Shown here: in pieces, positions 1 to 8,532 of the stretch
Layout: every line of letters starts with the position of its first letter
Position numbering within the stretch: the first letter of the stretch is position 1
From: Nocardioides sp. CER19
GTDB lineage: Bacteria > Actinomycetota > Actinomycetes > Propionibacteriales > Nocardioidaceae
Direction: 5' to 3'
Length of the DNA: 64,000 nucleotides
Assembly: GCF_029846275.1 (NCBI RefSeq)
Contig: NZ_JARVWS010000002.1
Coordinates: 744,001 to 808,000 of the forward strand
The notes under the pieces: generated by a model
The model's input: only the letters and a program-made list of their open reading frames with translations
Told to the model about the DNA's origin: nothing
Databases searched by the model: none
Position numbers and translations under genes: made by a program

Positions 1-8
1 GCGGCCGA

Positions 9-14
9 CAGCCT
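9..14 (+). promoter_or_regulatory. possible -10 element of cydDC
   Basis: CAGCCT ends 7 nt before the ATG at 22. It keeps the A at position 2 and T at position 6 seen before many other starts in this window, which suggests a leaderless transcript. The -35 side lies outside the window. Confidence 0.3.
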
Positions 15-21
15 CGCCGGC

Positions 22-3000
22 ATGAGGCCGACCGACCCGGCGGTGCGCCGACAGCTCGCCGTCGCGACCCGCCCGCTCGCCGTCGTGCTGCTGTGCGGAG
101 TGGTCGGCGCCCTCCTCCTCGTCGGCCAGGCCTGGGCGGTCACCGAGCTGATCATCGCCGCGCTGCACGCCGAGCCGCTGACGGCGTGGGCGGCCCTCGT
201 GGTGGGCGTCTTCGCGGCGCGCGCCCTGGTCGGCTGGGCCTCCGACGTCGCCGCGGCCCGTGCGGCGGCGCTCGTCGGGGCCGACGTACGACGGGGGGTC
301 GTGCGCGCCGCCCTCTCCAGCTCGCTCCCCGGCTCGTCTGGCTCGGTCACCGCGCTGGCGACCCGTGGGGCGGCGGCGACCGAGCCGTACCTCACCCGCT
401 ACGTCCCCGCCCTGGTCCTCGCCGGCGTGCTGCCCTTCCTCGTGGTCGTGGCCATCGCCGTCCTCGACCCGCTCTCCGGTGTCATCGTGCTCGCGACGCT
501 GCCGCTCATCCCGGTGTTCGGGATCCTCGTCGGGCTCGCCACCCGCGACCGGGCGGAGTCCCAGTGGCGGGCGATGGCCGACCTCGCCGGGCACTTCCTC
601 GACGTCATGCGGGGGCTGCCGACGCTGGTCGCGTTCCGTCGCGCGCGGGCGCAGTCGTCGGTCATCGCCGCGGTGACCGACCGCTACCGCCGCCGTACCC
701 TCCGCACCCTCCGGATCGCGTTCGCCTCCTCGGCGGTGCTCGAGCTGGTCGCGACCATCTCGGTGGCGCTGGTCGCTGTCACCGTCGGCCTGCGCCTGGC
801 CTCCGGTTCCCTCTCCCTGCAGACCGCCCTCGTCGTGCTGCTGCTCGCGCCCGAGGCCTACTGGCCGCTGCGCCGCGTCGGTGCCGAGTTCCACGCCGCC
901 GCCGAGGGCGCCGCCACCTTCTCCAGCGTCGCCGAGACCCGGGTTGTCGCCCCTCGACTTCCGGGTTCTCGCCCCTCGACCTCCGGGTTGTCGCCCGTCG
1001 AGTTCGGGGTTGTCGCCCCTCGAGATCCGGAGAGCTGCCCGTCCGTCGCGCTCGAGGGCGTGTCGGTGACCTATCCCGGGCGCTCGGTGCCGGCCCTCGC
1101 GCCGATCACCCTGTCCGTCCCGAGCCGGGGCGTGACCGCGATCGTCGGCCCGTCGGGCTGTGGCAAGTCGACGCTCCTCGCGGTCGTGGCCGGCCTCCTC
1201 CCGCCGACCACCGGGTACGCCGACCTCCCGGCGCCCGACCGGATCGCCCTGCTGCCCCAGCGACCCGTCTTCCTGGCCGGCACCGTCGCCGAGAACCTCC
1301 GTCTGGCCCGGCCCGACGCCACCGACGACGAGCTCCGGGCGGTGCTCGCCCGGGTCGCCCTCGACCACCGGGTCGAGCTCGGCGACCAGCTCGGTGAGGA
1401 CGGGCTCACGCTCTCCGCGGGGGAGCGGGCCCGGCTGGCGCTGGCCCGGGTGGTGCTCTCCGACCGGCCGTGGGTGCTGCTCGACGAGCCGACCGCGCAC
1501 CTGGACGCGGACACCGAGCGGGTCATCGCGGACACGGTCGCCGAACTCGGACGGTCGCGGGCCGTCGTACTCGTGGCGCACCGGCCGGCCCTCGTCGCGC
1601 TCGCCGACCACGTCGTCGAGCTGCGGCCGGTCGTCGACGGACGGCGACAAGCCGGATCTCGAGGGGCGACAACCCCCGTCTCGAGGGGCGACAAGCCGGA
1701 TCTCGAGGGGCGGGAACCCGGAAGTCGAGGGGCGACAACCCGGATCTCGGCGGTGCTGGGGGGACTGGCGAGCACGGCGGGGGTGGCGCTCACCGCGACG
1801 GCCGGGTGGCTGATCGTGCAGGCGTCCTACCAGCCCGCGGTGCTCACGCTCCTGGTCGCGATCGTGGGGGTGCGGACGTTCGGGATCGCCCGGCCGGCCC
1901 TGAGGTACGCCGAGCGGCTGCTGTCCCACGACAGTGCGCTGCGGCTGCTGGCCGCCCGGCGGGTGCAGGTCTTCGACGCGGTCGTGCCGCTCACGCCCGG
2001 CCGGCTCGGGAAGCGCCGGGGCGACGTGCTCGCCGCGATCGTCGACGACGTCGACGCGGTGCTCGACCGCGAGCTGCGGGTCCGGCTGCCGGTGCGGTCC
2101 TTCGTCGTGACAGCCGTCGTCGCGACCGCGGTGACGGCGCTGCTCGACGCCCGGGCCGCGGCGGTCGTGGTGGCGCTCTGCGGGGTCGGCGGCGTCGCCT
2201 ACGCGCTGGCCCGGGCCGGTGCGCGCACGGCCGAGCGGAGGGCGGTCACCGCGCGTGCCGCCGTCTCGGAGCGGGTCGCCGAGGCGGTCCAGGCGACCAC
2301 CGAGCTGCGGGTGTGGCAGGCGGAGGAGCGGGCGGTCGCCCGCGTCGACGAGGCCGGCCGCGACCTCGCCGCCGCGACGGTCGCGAGCGCCACCTGGCTC
2401 GGGCTCGCCCGCGCGCTGGTCCTTCTCGCCGCGGGCGCCGGCGTCGCGGCGACCACCGCGCTCGTGACGGGCGAGGTCGGCGGACCGATCCTCGCGCTGC
2501 TCGCCCTCACACCGCTCGCGCTCGCCGAGCCGGTCGGCACGCTGGCCGACGCCGGCGCAGTCGCGGCGCGCACCGCCGCTGCCGAGGGACGACTGCACGA
2601 CCTCGAGACCCGCGACCCCGCGGTCAGCGACCCGGCGAGCCCGGCCGAGCCCGACGGCTCGGCGGTCCGTGGCCGTGAGCTCGCCGTCAGCTGGGGGGAG
2701 CGACGGGTGCTCGACGGACTCGACCTCACCCTCGCGCCCGGCGAGCGGGTGGGCATCACCGGCCCGAGCGGCTCGGGCAAGAGCACGCTGGCCTCCCTCA
2801 TGCTCCGGTTCGTCGACCCGGACGCCGGCGAGCTGCGGCTCGGCACCCGGCCGATGAGGTCGCTGGCGCTGGACGACGTACGCCGCACCATCGGCCTCGT
2901 CGACGACGACCCGCACGTCTTCGCGTCCAACGTGGTCGAGAACGTCCGCCTCGCGCGCCCCGGCGCGGGCGACGCGGACGTCGAGGCTGCGCTCCGGAAG

Positions 3001-3300
3001 GCGCACCTCGGCGGGTGGCTCGACGACCTCCCGGAGGGCCTCGGCACCCGGCTGGGCGACGGCGGCGCGCAGGTGTCCGGCGGGGAGCGGGCCCGGCTCG
3101 CGATCGCCCGCTCCCTGCTCGCCGGGCAGGACGTGCTGGTGCTCGACGAGCCGACGGCCCACCTCGACACCGCGACGGCGGAGGCGCTCGCACGCGAGGT
3201 GCTGCAGGACGAGGACCGCAGCATCCTGTGGATCACCCACGAGACGTCTGGGCTCGACCTCGTCGACCGGGTGGTGGAACTGGCGGGGGAGGAACGATGA
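22..3300 (+). CDS. cydDC: thiol reductant ABC exporter, fused CydD-CydC
   Basis: A 1092-residue fusion of the two half-transporters that export cysteine/glutathione-type reductants and are needed for cytochrome bd assembly. Order: membrane domain 1 (about 1-305), NBD1 with Walker A GPSGCGKST near 376, signature LSAGERARLAL near 464 and Walker B LLDEPTAHLD near 486; membrane domain 2 (about 577-860); NBD2 with Walker A GPSGSGKST near 914, signature VSGGERARLAI near 1019 and Walker B LVLDEPTAHLD near 1038. Actinobacteria often carry this fusion. NBD1 has a normal Q-loop (LLPQRPVF); NBD2 has LVDDDPHVF, so the Q-loop glutamine appears to be aspartate. Two low-complexity linkers (about residues 307-337 and 542-576) are encoded by arrays of a 22-bp repeat. 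cydAB, the usual neighbours, would lie upstream of the window. Confidence 0.93.
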   Translation: MRPTDPAVRRQLAVATRPLAVVLLCGVVGALLLVGQAWAVTELIIAALHAEPLTAWAALVVGVFAARALVGWASDVAAARAAALVGADVRRGVVRAALSSSLPGSSGSVTALATRGAAATEPYLTRYVPALVLAGVLPFLVVVAIAVLDPLSGVIVLATLPLIPVFGILVGLATRDRAESQWRAMADLAGHFLDVMRGLPTLVAFRRARAQSSVIAAVTDRYRRRTLRTLRIAFASSAVLELVATISVALVAVTVGLRLASGSLSLQTALVVLLLAPEAYWPLRRVGAEFHAAAEGAATFSSVAETRVVAPRLPGSRPSTSGLSPVEFGVVAPRDPESCPSVALEGVSVTYPGRSVPALAPITLSVPSRGVTAIVGPSGCGKSTLLAVVAGLLPPTTGYADLPAPDRIALLPQRPVFLAGTVAENLRLARPDATDDELRAVLARVALDHRVELGDQLGEDGLTLSAGERARLALARVVLSDRPWVLLDEPTAHLDADTERVIADTVAELGRSRAVVLVAHRPALVALADHVVELRPVVDGRRQAGSRGATTPVSRGDKPDLEGREPGSRGATTRISAVLGGLASTAGVALTATAGWLIVQASYQPAVLTLLVAIVGVRTFGIARPALRYAERLLSHDSALRLLAARRVQVFDAVVPLTPGRLGKRRGDVLAAIVDDVDAVLDRELRVRLPVRSFVVTAVVATAVTALLDARAAAVVVALCGVGGVAYALARAGARTAERRAVTARAAVSERVAEAVQATTELRVWQAEERAVARVDEAGRDLAAATVASATWLGLARALVLLAAGAGVAATTALVTGEVGGPILALLALTPLALAEPVGTLADAGAVAARTAAAEGRLHDLETRDPAVSDPASPAEPDGSAVRGRELAVSWGERRVLDGLDLTLAPGERVGITGPSGSGKSTLASLMLRFVDPDAGELRLGTRPMRSLALDDVRRTIGLVDDDPHVFASNVVENVRLARPGAGDADVEAALRKAHLGGWLDDLPEGLGTRLGDGGAQVSGGERARLAIARSLLAGQDVLVLDEPTAHLDTATAEALAREVLQDEDRSILWITHETSGLDLVDRVVELAGEER
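941..1030 (+). repeat. 22-bp repeat array 1, inside cydDC
   Basis: Four imperfect copies with exact 22-bp spacing (TTGTCG/TTCTCG cores at 944, 966, 988 and 1010), close to GGTTGTCGCCCCTCGA plus a variable tail ending in TCCG. The array encodes the linker before NBD1. Because 22 is not a multiple of 3, successive copies are read in different frames, and none gives a stop in the coding frame. Confidence 0.9.
1645..1749 (-). repeat. 22-bp repeat array 2, inverted relative to array 1
   Basis: Five copies at 22-bp spacing (CGACAA/CGGGAA cores at 1645, 1667, 1689, 1711 and 1733), each followed by a tail and TCGAGGGG. This is the reverse complement of the unit at 941-1030. It encodes the linker between NBD1 and membrane domain 2. 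The two arrays form an inverted pair about 615 bp apart. Confidence 0.9.
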
Positions 3301-3635
3301 CCGAGGTCTTGCTGCTCGACGACGACGAGGCGCTCCTCGCCGCCATCATGGCCGGTGCGTCGGTGCCGGGTCGGCGCCGTGCGGTCGATGCTCGTACGCC
3401 GCCTGGCCGTCGGGCAGGGCCGGACGTCCCCGGTCCGGCCGGCCGGCCGGAGGTCAGTCCCGCGCGAGCCGCCTGCGCTGCACCTGCTCGGCCATCATCG
3501 CCCGGCGCAGGTCACGGGCCTGCGGCTCGGGGAGCTCGAGGACCAGCACGACGTCGGTCGCGTCGTCGCCGTTGGCGCGGGCGCTCGGCCAGCTGCGCAG
3601 GACCCTGCCCGCCACCCCGAACCGCTCCTGCCTGA
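3297..3635 (+). pseudogene. doubtful ORF coupled to cydDC, possible gene remnant
   Basis: An ATG overlaps the cydDC stop as ATGA, a layout typical of a coupled gene. The first ~20 residues (MTEVLLLDDDEALLAAIMAG) look protein-like. After about position 3355 the frame becomes Arg/Pro/Ala-rich, like out-of-frame GC-rich DNA, and it runs antisense into the PilZ gene. I read this as either chance or the 5' end of a gene truncated or frameshifted near 3355. No family is recognised. Confidence 0.2.
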
Positions 3636-4107
3636 TCTCGAAGGCGGCGGTCACGGGCGAGCCCGGCCGGAACGCCCGCGCGTCCTGGGGCGTCAGCCGG
3701 ACACGCAGCCCGGCCTCGCTCACGTCGACGAGGTGGCCGTCGAACGCCTCGTCCTGCACGGTCAGCGCGACGTCGCCGTCGAGGTCGAGCCGGAAGTGGG
3801 CGCGCCGCTGGGACCGCGTGGCCTCGCCCTTCGGCGTGACCACCCAGAGCGCGACGTGTCCGTCACGGACGGTCTCGGCGAGCTCGACCGGCAGGCTGAA
3901 GGAGCCCCCGTCGGAGCCCCAGGTGAGCTCGAGCGGCGAGCCGGTGGTCGGGCCGCCGTCGAGCGGCAGGTCGAACGGTCGGGCGACGGTCAGGGCGTAG
4001 GGGTCGATCGCCTCGACCCGGCTCTGCCAGTCGCGGCCCTCGCCGTCGCTGAGGACGAGCTGGGCGTGCAGAGGAGGGAGCATCGTCGGCATCAGGGAAG
4101 TCATCAT
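3454..4107 (-). CDS. PilZ domain-containing protein
   Basis: A soluble protein of about 217 residues, a likely c-di-GMP receptor. The C-terminal half has the PilZ hallmarks: SQRRAHFR (RxxxR), then VDVSEAGLRV about 30 residues later (D/NxSxxG). The N-terminal half resembles the YcgR-N-like domain that precedes PilZ in many such proteins. Several in-frame ATGs occur (4107, 4104, 4092, 4083) and no clear Shine-Dalgarno separates them, so the start is uncertain by up to 8 residues. The gene stands alone. The other c-di-GMP gene here is the GGDEF-EAL protein at 20133-22499. Its target is unknown. Confidence 0.8.
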   Translation of the reverse strand: MMTSLMPTMLPPLHAQLVLSDGEGRDWQSRVEAIDPYALTVARPFDLPLDGGPTTGSPLELTWGSDGGSFSLPVELAETVRDGHVALWVVTPKGEATRSQRRAHFRLDLDGDVALTVQDEAFDGHLVDVSEAGLRVRLTPQDARAFRPGSPVTAAFEIRQERFGVAGRVLRSWPSARANGDDATDVVLVLELPEPQARDLRRAMMAEQVQRRRLARD

Positions 4108-4205
4108 CGAGAGGGGGGAGCGGTGCGTCGATTCTCCCCGAAGCCCGGGTCGCGCGGGGACGAAGCCGGCAACACGGGACCTTCGGCCCAGCGTTCCGGA
4201 GGGGC

Positions 4206-4568
4206 TCAGTCGACCTCGCCGTCGACGTAGACCCACCGTCCCGCGCGCTGCTCGAACCGGCTGCGCTCGTGGAGCCCCCCGGCCACGCCGCGGGACACGT
4301 AGGACGCCGTGAACTCGACCCAGTCCTCGCCGTGTCGATCGACCCTCAAGCCGGTCCACATCAGATCCGGATCGAGCGTGACGTCGTCCGGCCGGGTCCG
4401 CGGGTGCCAGGTGGCGAAGACGAAGCCCGCCTCGCCGACGGCGTACGCCGCGTAGCGCGCCCGCATCAGCTCCAGCGCGGTGGTCGCCGTCGCCGCCCCG
4501 CGGTGCAGGCGACCGCAGCACTCGTCGTAGCGCGTGCCCGAGCCGCAGGGACAGTCCCGAACCAACAC
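4206..4568 (-). CDS. YchJ/UPF0225 family protein with N-terminal SEC-C motif
   Basis: About 120 residues. It begins with a SEC-C zinc motif (CPCGSGTRYDECCGRLH) followed by an NTF2-like YchJ domain (ALELMRARYAAYAVGEAGFVFATWHP). The biochemical function is unproven. I chose GTG at 4568 because it sits just before the SEC-C motif and 8 nt after a TAGTCT hexamer. An upstream ATG at 4640 would run into the divergent ATPase gene that starts at 4615. The next gene to the left on the same strand is PilZ. Confidence 0.8.
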   Translation of the reverse strand: MLVRDCPCGSGTRYDECCGRLHRGAATATTALELMRARYAAYAVGEAGFVFATWHPRTRPDDVTLDPDLMWTGLRVDRHGEDWVEFTASYVSRGVAGGLHERSRFEQRAGRWVYVDGEVD

Positions 4569-4576
4569 AGTCGGAG

Positions 4577-4582
4577 AGACTA
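4577..4582 (-). promoter_or_regulatory. possible -10 of the ychJ-like gene
   Basis: On the minus strand TAGTCT lies 8 nt before the GTG at 4568, which suggests a leaderless or nearly leaderless mRNA. Confidence 0.3.
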
Positions 4583-4601
4583 TCCGCTTGCGCGCCGGGC
4601 G

Positions 4602-4607
4602 TAGCGT
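4602..4607 (+). promoter_or_regulatory. -10 element of the AAA ATPase gene, leaderless layout
   Basis: TAGCGT lies 7 nt before the GTG at 4615. The expected transcript would start at or next to the start codon. Confidence 0.45.
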
Positions 4608-4614
4608 GAGGAGC

Positions 4615-6000
4615 GTGTCTGATGCCCCCACGATCGCCACCCTGGGAGAGCTCCGCGCGAGCGGTCACGTCCACCGTCCGCTGCGCGCAGAGATCCGCGA
4701 CAACCTGCTGGCCAAGCTGCGGAGCGGGGAGGATCCGTGGCCCGGTCTGCACGGGATGGAGGAGACCGTCATCCCGCAGTTCGAGCGCGCCCTCATCGCC
4801 GGCCACGACATCGTCCTCCTGGGCGAGCGCGGCCAGGGCAAGACCCGGCTGCTGCGCACCATGGTCGGCCTCCTCGACGAGTGGACGCCGGTGATCTCCG
4901 GCTCCGAGCTGGGCGAGCACCCCTACGAGCCCATCACCGTCGGGTCCCGGCAGGCCGCCGCGACCTACGGCGACGAGCTGCGCGTCTCCTGGCGGCACCG
5001 CGACGAGCGGTACGCCGAGAAGCTGGCGACCCCCGACACGTCGGTCGCCGACCTGATCGGCGACGTGGACCCGATGAAGGTCGCCGAGGGCCGGTCCCTG
5101 GGCGACCCGGAGACGATCCACTTCGGCCTGGTCCCGCGCAGCCACCGCGGCATCGTCGCCATCAACGAGCTGCCCGACCTCGCCGAGCGGATCCAGGTCG
5201 CGATGCTCAACGTGATGGAGGAGCGCGACATCCAGATCCGCGGCTACGTGCTGCGGCTGCCCCTGGACGTGCTCGTCGTGGCGAGCGCGAACCCCGAGGA
5301 CTACACCAACCGCGGGCGCATCATCACGCCGCTGAAGGACCGGTTCGGCGCCGAGATCCGCACGCACTACCCGGCCGAGCTGGCGGCGGAGGTCGCGGTG
5401 ATCAGGCAGGAGGCCGAGCTGGTGGCCGACGTACCCGACCACCTCGTCGAGATCCTCGCCCGCTTCACCCGCAACCTCCGGGAGTCGTCGGCGGTGGACC
5501 AGCGCAGCGGCGTGAGCGCGCGCTTCTCGATCGCCGGCGCGGAGACCATCGCGGCCGCGGCGCTGCACCGGGCCACCATCCACGGCGAGGAGCCGGTCGC
5601 CCGCGTCGTCGACCTCCAGACGGCCGTCGACGTGCTCGGCGGCAAGGTCGAGTTCGAGTCGGGGGAGGAGGGCCGCGAGGCCGAGATCCTCACCCACCTC
5701 CTGCGCACCGCCGTGGCCGAGACCGTGCGGCTGCACTTCCGCGGCCTCGACTTCGCGCTGCTGGTCGACGCGATCGAGAGCGGCGCGATGGTGACCACCA
5801 GCGGCCGGATGACTGCGATCGACTTCCTCTCCGGCCTGCCGCGGCTGGGCGAGTCCGACCTCTACGACCAGGTCTGCGACCGGCTCCGGGCCCGCAGCGA
5901 CGGCGAGCGCGCCGGCGCGATCGAGCTCGCCCTCGAGGGCCTCTACCTGGCCCGCAAGATCGGCAAGGACACCGACGGCAACGAGGTCGTCTACGGCTGA
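4615..6000 (+). CDS. MoxR/ChlI-type AAA+ ATPase paired with a VWA protein
   Basis: A 461-residue AAA+ ATPase. Walker A is LLGERGQGKTR (about residues 66-76). The Walker B-like strand is GIVAINELPDL near 181, with Asn-Glu where Asp-Glu is usual. The domain order fits the magnesium-chelatase subunit I/MoxR group, which works with a VWA-domain partner to remodel or activate a target, and the next gene encodes such a VWA protein. GTG 4615 is preferred because upstream codons run through the divergent promoter region. The gap to the VWA gene is 59 bp, so one operon is likely. The target is not evident from the neighbours. Confidence 0.85.
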   Translation: MSDAPTIATLGELRASGHVHRPLRAEIRDNLLAKLRSGEDPWPGLHGMEETVIPQFERALIAGHDIVLLGERGQGKTRLLRTMVGLLDEWTPVISGSELGEHPYEPITVGSRQAAATYGDELRVSWRHRDERYAEKLATPDTSVADLIGDVDPMKVAEGRSLGDPETIHFGLVPRSHRGIVAINELPDLAERIQVAMLNVMEERDIQIRGYVLRLPLDVLVVASANPEDYTNRGRIITPLKDRFGAEIRTHYPAELAAEVAVIRQEAELVADVPDHLVEILARFTRNLRESSAVDQRSGVSARFSIAGAETIAAAALHRATIHGEEPVARVVDLQTAVDVLGGKVEFESGEEGREAEILTHLLRTAVAETVRLHFRGLDFALLVDAIESGAMVTTSGRMTAIDFLSGLPRLGESDLYDQVCDRLRARSDGERAGAIELALEGLYLARKIGKDTDGNEVVYG

Positions 6001-6059
6001 ACATCGAGGTCGAGCAGCCCGCGACGGACGAGCGGTCGTATCGAGACCCGGGAGCATCC

Positions 6060-8078
6060 ATGAGATACAAGAAGTACGCCGGCGGCGACCCGCTCGCCCC
6101 GCCCGTCGACCTCGCCGAGGCGCTCGACGCGATCGGCCAGGACGTCATGGCCGGCTACAGCCCCGAGCGGGCGATGCGCGAGTTCCTCCGCCGCGGCCCT
6201 TCCACAGGCGCAGGGACCGATCGCGGACGCGGGCTCGACGACCTCGCCCGGCAGGTCGCCGAGAAGCGGCGGGAGCTGACCCAGCGGCACAACCTCGACG
6301 GCACGCTCAACGAGGTGCGCGAGCTGCTCGACAAGGCAGTGCTCGAGGAGCGCAAGCAGCTGGCCCGCGACGCGATGATGGACGACGGCGACCGCGCGTT
6401 CCGGGAGATGCGCCTGGACTCCCTGCCGCCCAACACGGCAGCGGCGGTGACCGAGCTGTCGTCGTACGACTGGCAGAGCCGCGAGGCCCGCGAGGCCTAC
6501 GAGCAGATCAAGGACCTGCTCGGCCGTGAGCTGCTCGACCAGCGCTTCGCCGGGATGAAGCAGGCGCTGGAGGGCGCCACCGACGAGGACCGGGCGGCCA
6601 TCAACGAGATGCTCACCGACCTCAACGAGCTGCTCGAGAAGCATGCGATGGGTCAGGACACCCCGGAGGACTTCCAGGAGTTCATGGACAAGCACGGGGA
6701 CTTCTTCCCGGAGAACCCGCAGGACGTCGACGAGCTCCTCGACGCGCTCGCCCAGCGCGCGGCCGCCGCCCAGCGCATGCTCAACTCGATGTCGCCCGAG
6801 CAGCGTGCGGAGCTGATGGAGCTCTCGCAGCAGGCGTTCGGGTCACCGGCGCTGATGGAGTCGCTGGCCCGGCTCGACTCGAACCTGCAGATGCTCAGGC
6901 CGGGTGAGGACTGGGGCGGGTCGGAAACCTTCGACGGCGAGGAGGGCCTCGGCCTGGGCGACGGGACCGGCGTGCTGCAGGAGCTCTCCGAGCTCGACCA
7001 GCTCTCCGAGCAGCTCTCGCAGTCCTACGCCGGCAGCCGGCTCGACGACATCGACCTCGACGCGCTCGCGCGACAGCTGGGCGACCAGGCGGCCGTCGAC
7101 GCGCGCACGCTCGCGGAGATCGAGCGCGCGCTGCGGGACACAGGACAGCTCGAACGCGGCTCGGACGGCGACCTGCGGCTGACCCCGAAGGCGATGCGCC
7201 AGCTCGGCAAGGCACTGCTCAAGGACGTCGCCGACCGGATGAACGGCCGGCAGGGCCAGCGCGACCTGCGTCGCGCCGGCGCCGCCGGCGACCTGTCCGG
7301 GGCGACCCGGCAGTGGGCGTTCGGTGACACCGAGCCGTGGGACGTCCCGCGCACGATCACGAACGCGGTGCGGCGTACCGCCGGTGAGGGCGGCGGCCCC
7401 ACCGTCCGCCTCACCGTCGACGACATCGAGGTCCAGGAGACCGAGGACCGCACCCAGGCCGCCGTCGCGCTCCTCGTCGACACCAGCTTCTCGATGGCGA
7501 TGGACGGCCGGTGGGTGCCGATGAAGCGCACCGCGCTCGCGCTCCACACGCTCATCAGGTCGCGGTTCCGGGGCGACGACCTGCAGCTCATCGGCTTCGG
7601 CCGGGCGGCCCGCACGATGGAGATCGAGGAGCTCACCGCGCTCGACGCCATGTGGGACAAGGGCACGAACCTGCACCACGCCCTGCTGCTCGCCAACCGG
7701 CACTTCCGCAAGCACCCGACCGCGCAGCCGGTGCTGCTCATCGTCACCGACGGCGAGCCGACCTCACACCTGGAGCCGAACGGCGAGGTCTACTTCTCCT
7801 ACCCGCCGCACCCGCTCACGATCGCCAACGCCGTCCGCGAGCTCGACAACGCCCGCCGGCTCGGCGCCCAGACCACGTTCTTCCGGCTCGGCGACGACCC
7901 CGGTCTCGCGCGGTTCGTCGACTCGATGGCCGACCGCGTCGAGGGCAAGGTCGTCGCGCCGGAGCTGGATGACCTCGGCGCCGCCGTCGTGGGCTCCTAC
8001 CTCGGCTCGCGCTCGGACCGCTTCGGCGGCCCGGACGGGTTCGGCGGCTGGGGTGGTCGCGGCTGGTGGGCGGGCTGA
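6060..8078 (+). CDS. VWA domain-containing protein, partner of the AAA ATPase
   Basis: 672 residues. The first ~450 are charged and helical, rich in Glu, Leu and Arg. A C-terminal von Willebrand A domain carries the metal site DTSFSM (DxSxS, about residues 474-479) and TDGEPTS near 564. The tail is Gly/Trp/Phe-rich (GGPDGFGGWGGRGWWAG). The ATG at 6060 has GGGAG 6 nt upstream. Paired with the AAA ATPase at 4615, it fits the MoxR-VWA or chelatase I/D arrangement, in which the VWA protein binds client or metal and the ATPase remodels it. No client gene is adjacent. Confidence 0.85.
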   Translation: MRYKKYAGGDPLAPPVDLAEALDAIGQDVMAGYSPERAMREFLRRGPSTGAGTDRGRGLDDLARQVAEKRRELTQRHNLDGTLNEVRELLDKAVLEERKQLARDAMMDDGDRAFREMRLDSLPPNTAAAVTELSSYDWQSREAREAYEQIKDLLGRELLDQRFAGMKQALEGATDEDRAAINEMLTDLNELLEKHAMGQDTPEDFQEFMDKHGDFFPENPQDVDELLDALAQRAAAAQRMLNSMSPEQRAELMELSQQAFGSPALMESLARLDSNLQMLRPGEDWGGSETFDGEEGLGLGDGTGVLQELSELDQLSEQLSQSYAGSRLDDIDLDALARQLGDQAAVDARTLAEIERALRDTGQLERGSDGDLRLTPKAMRQLGKALLKDVADRMNGRQGQRDLRRAGAAGDLSGATRQWAFGDTEPWDVPRTITNAVRRTAGEGGGPTVRLTVDDIEVQETEDRTQAAVALLVDTSFSMAMDGRWVPMKRTALALHTLIRSRFRGDDLQLIGFGRAARTMEIEELTALDAMWDKGTNLHHALLLANRHFRKHPTAQPVLLIVTDGEPTSHLEPNGEVYFSYPPHPLTIANAVRELDNARRLGAQTTFFRLGDDPGLARFVDSMADRVEGKVVAPELDDLGAAVVGSYLGSRSDRFGGPDGFGGWGGRGWWAG

Positions 8079-8097
8079 GGCCCACGCGCACATCGGA

Positions 8098-8532
8098 TCA
8101 CTCCGGCAGCGGCTGCATGAGCCGGAACGAGTTGCCCGACGGGTCGCGGAAGCCGCAGTCGATGCCGTAGGGCCGCCGTTCGGGCAGGTCGGTGAACTCG
8201 ACGCCCTTGGCGGAGAGGTCCTCGTAGACCTTCTGCACGTCGTCGGTCTGCATGAAGATGCCGCCGGAGTGGCCCTTCGTCAGCAGCGACTTGATCTCCT
8301 GGACCGTCGAGTCCGGGAAGACCGGCGGGCCGGGAATGGCCATGAGCACGAGCTCCGGGGAGTCCTGGCCGGGCGCCCCGACGGTGACCCAGCGGAAGTC
8401 GCCGAGCTCGGGGAACGAGGCGTCCTGGCGGATCTCGAAGCCGAGCTTCTCGGTCCAGAACCGCACGGCCTCGTCCTGGTCGAGCACCCACACCTGGGCG
8501 GTCGTGATCTTGATCATCTGACTGCTCCTCAC
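8098..8532 (-). CDS. VOC (glyoxalase/bleomycin-resistance) family protein
   Basis: 144 residues with the vicinal-oxygen-chelate fold pattern. The N-terminal unit is IKITTAQVWVLDQDEAVRFW and the C-terminal unit is YGIDCGFRDPSGNSFRLMQP, typical of a single-chain VOC monomer. The substrate is unknown. The start overlaps the stop of the AraC gene by 4 bp (ATGA), so it is the last gene of a coupled cupin-AraC-VOC operon. It is probably controlled by that AraC protein. Confidence 0.88.
   Translation of the reverse strand: MRSSQMIKITTAQVWVLDQDEAVRFWTEKLGFEIRQDASFPELGDFRWVTVGAPGQDSPELVLMAIPGPPVFPDSTVQEIKSLLTKGHSGGIFMQTDDVQKVYEDLSAKGVEFTDLPERRPYGIDCGFRDPSGNSFRLMQPLPE

Noticed and set aside
6030..6056. 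GTATCGAGACCC-like string as a dispersed repeat
   Set aside because: Only one copy is seen in the window, so no repeat can be claimed.
3454..6057. 867-residue minus-strand frame covering the AAA ATPase
   Set aside because: Only its last ~217 codons (the PilZ protein) are real; the rest is antisense to the ATPase gene.
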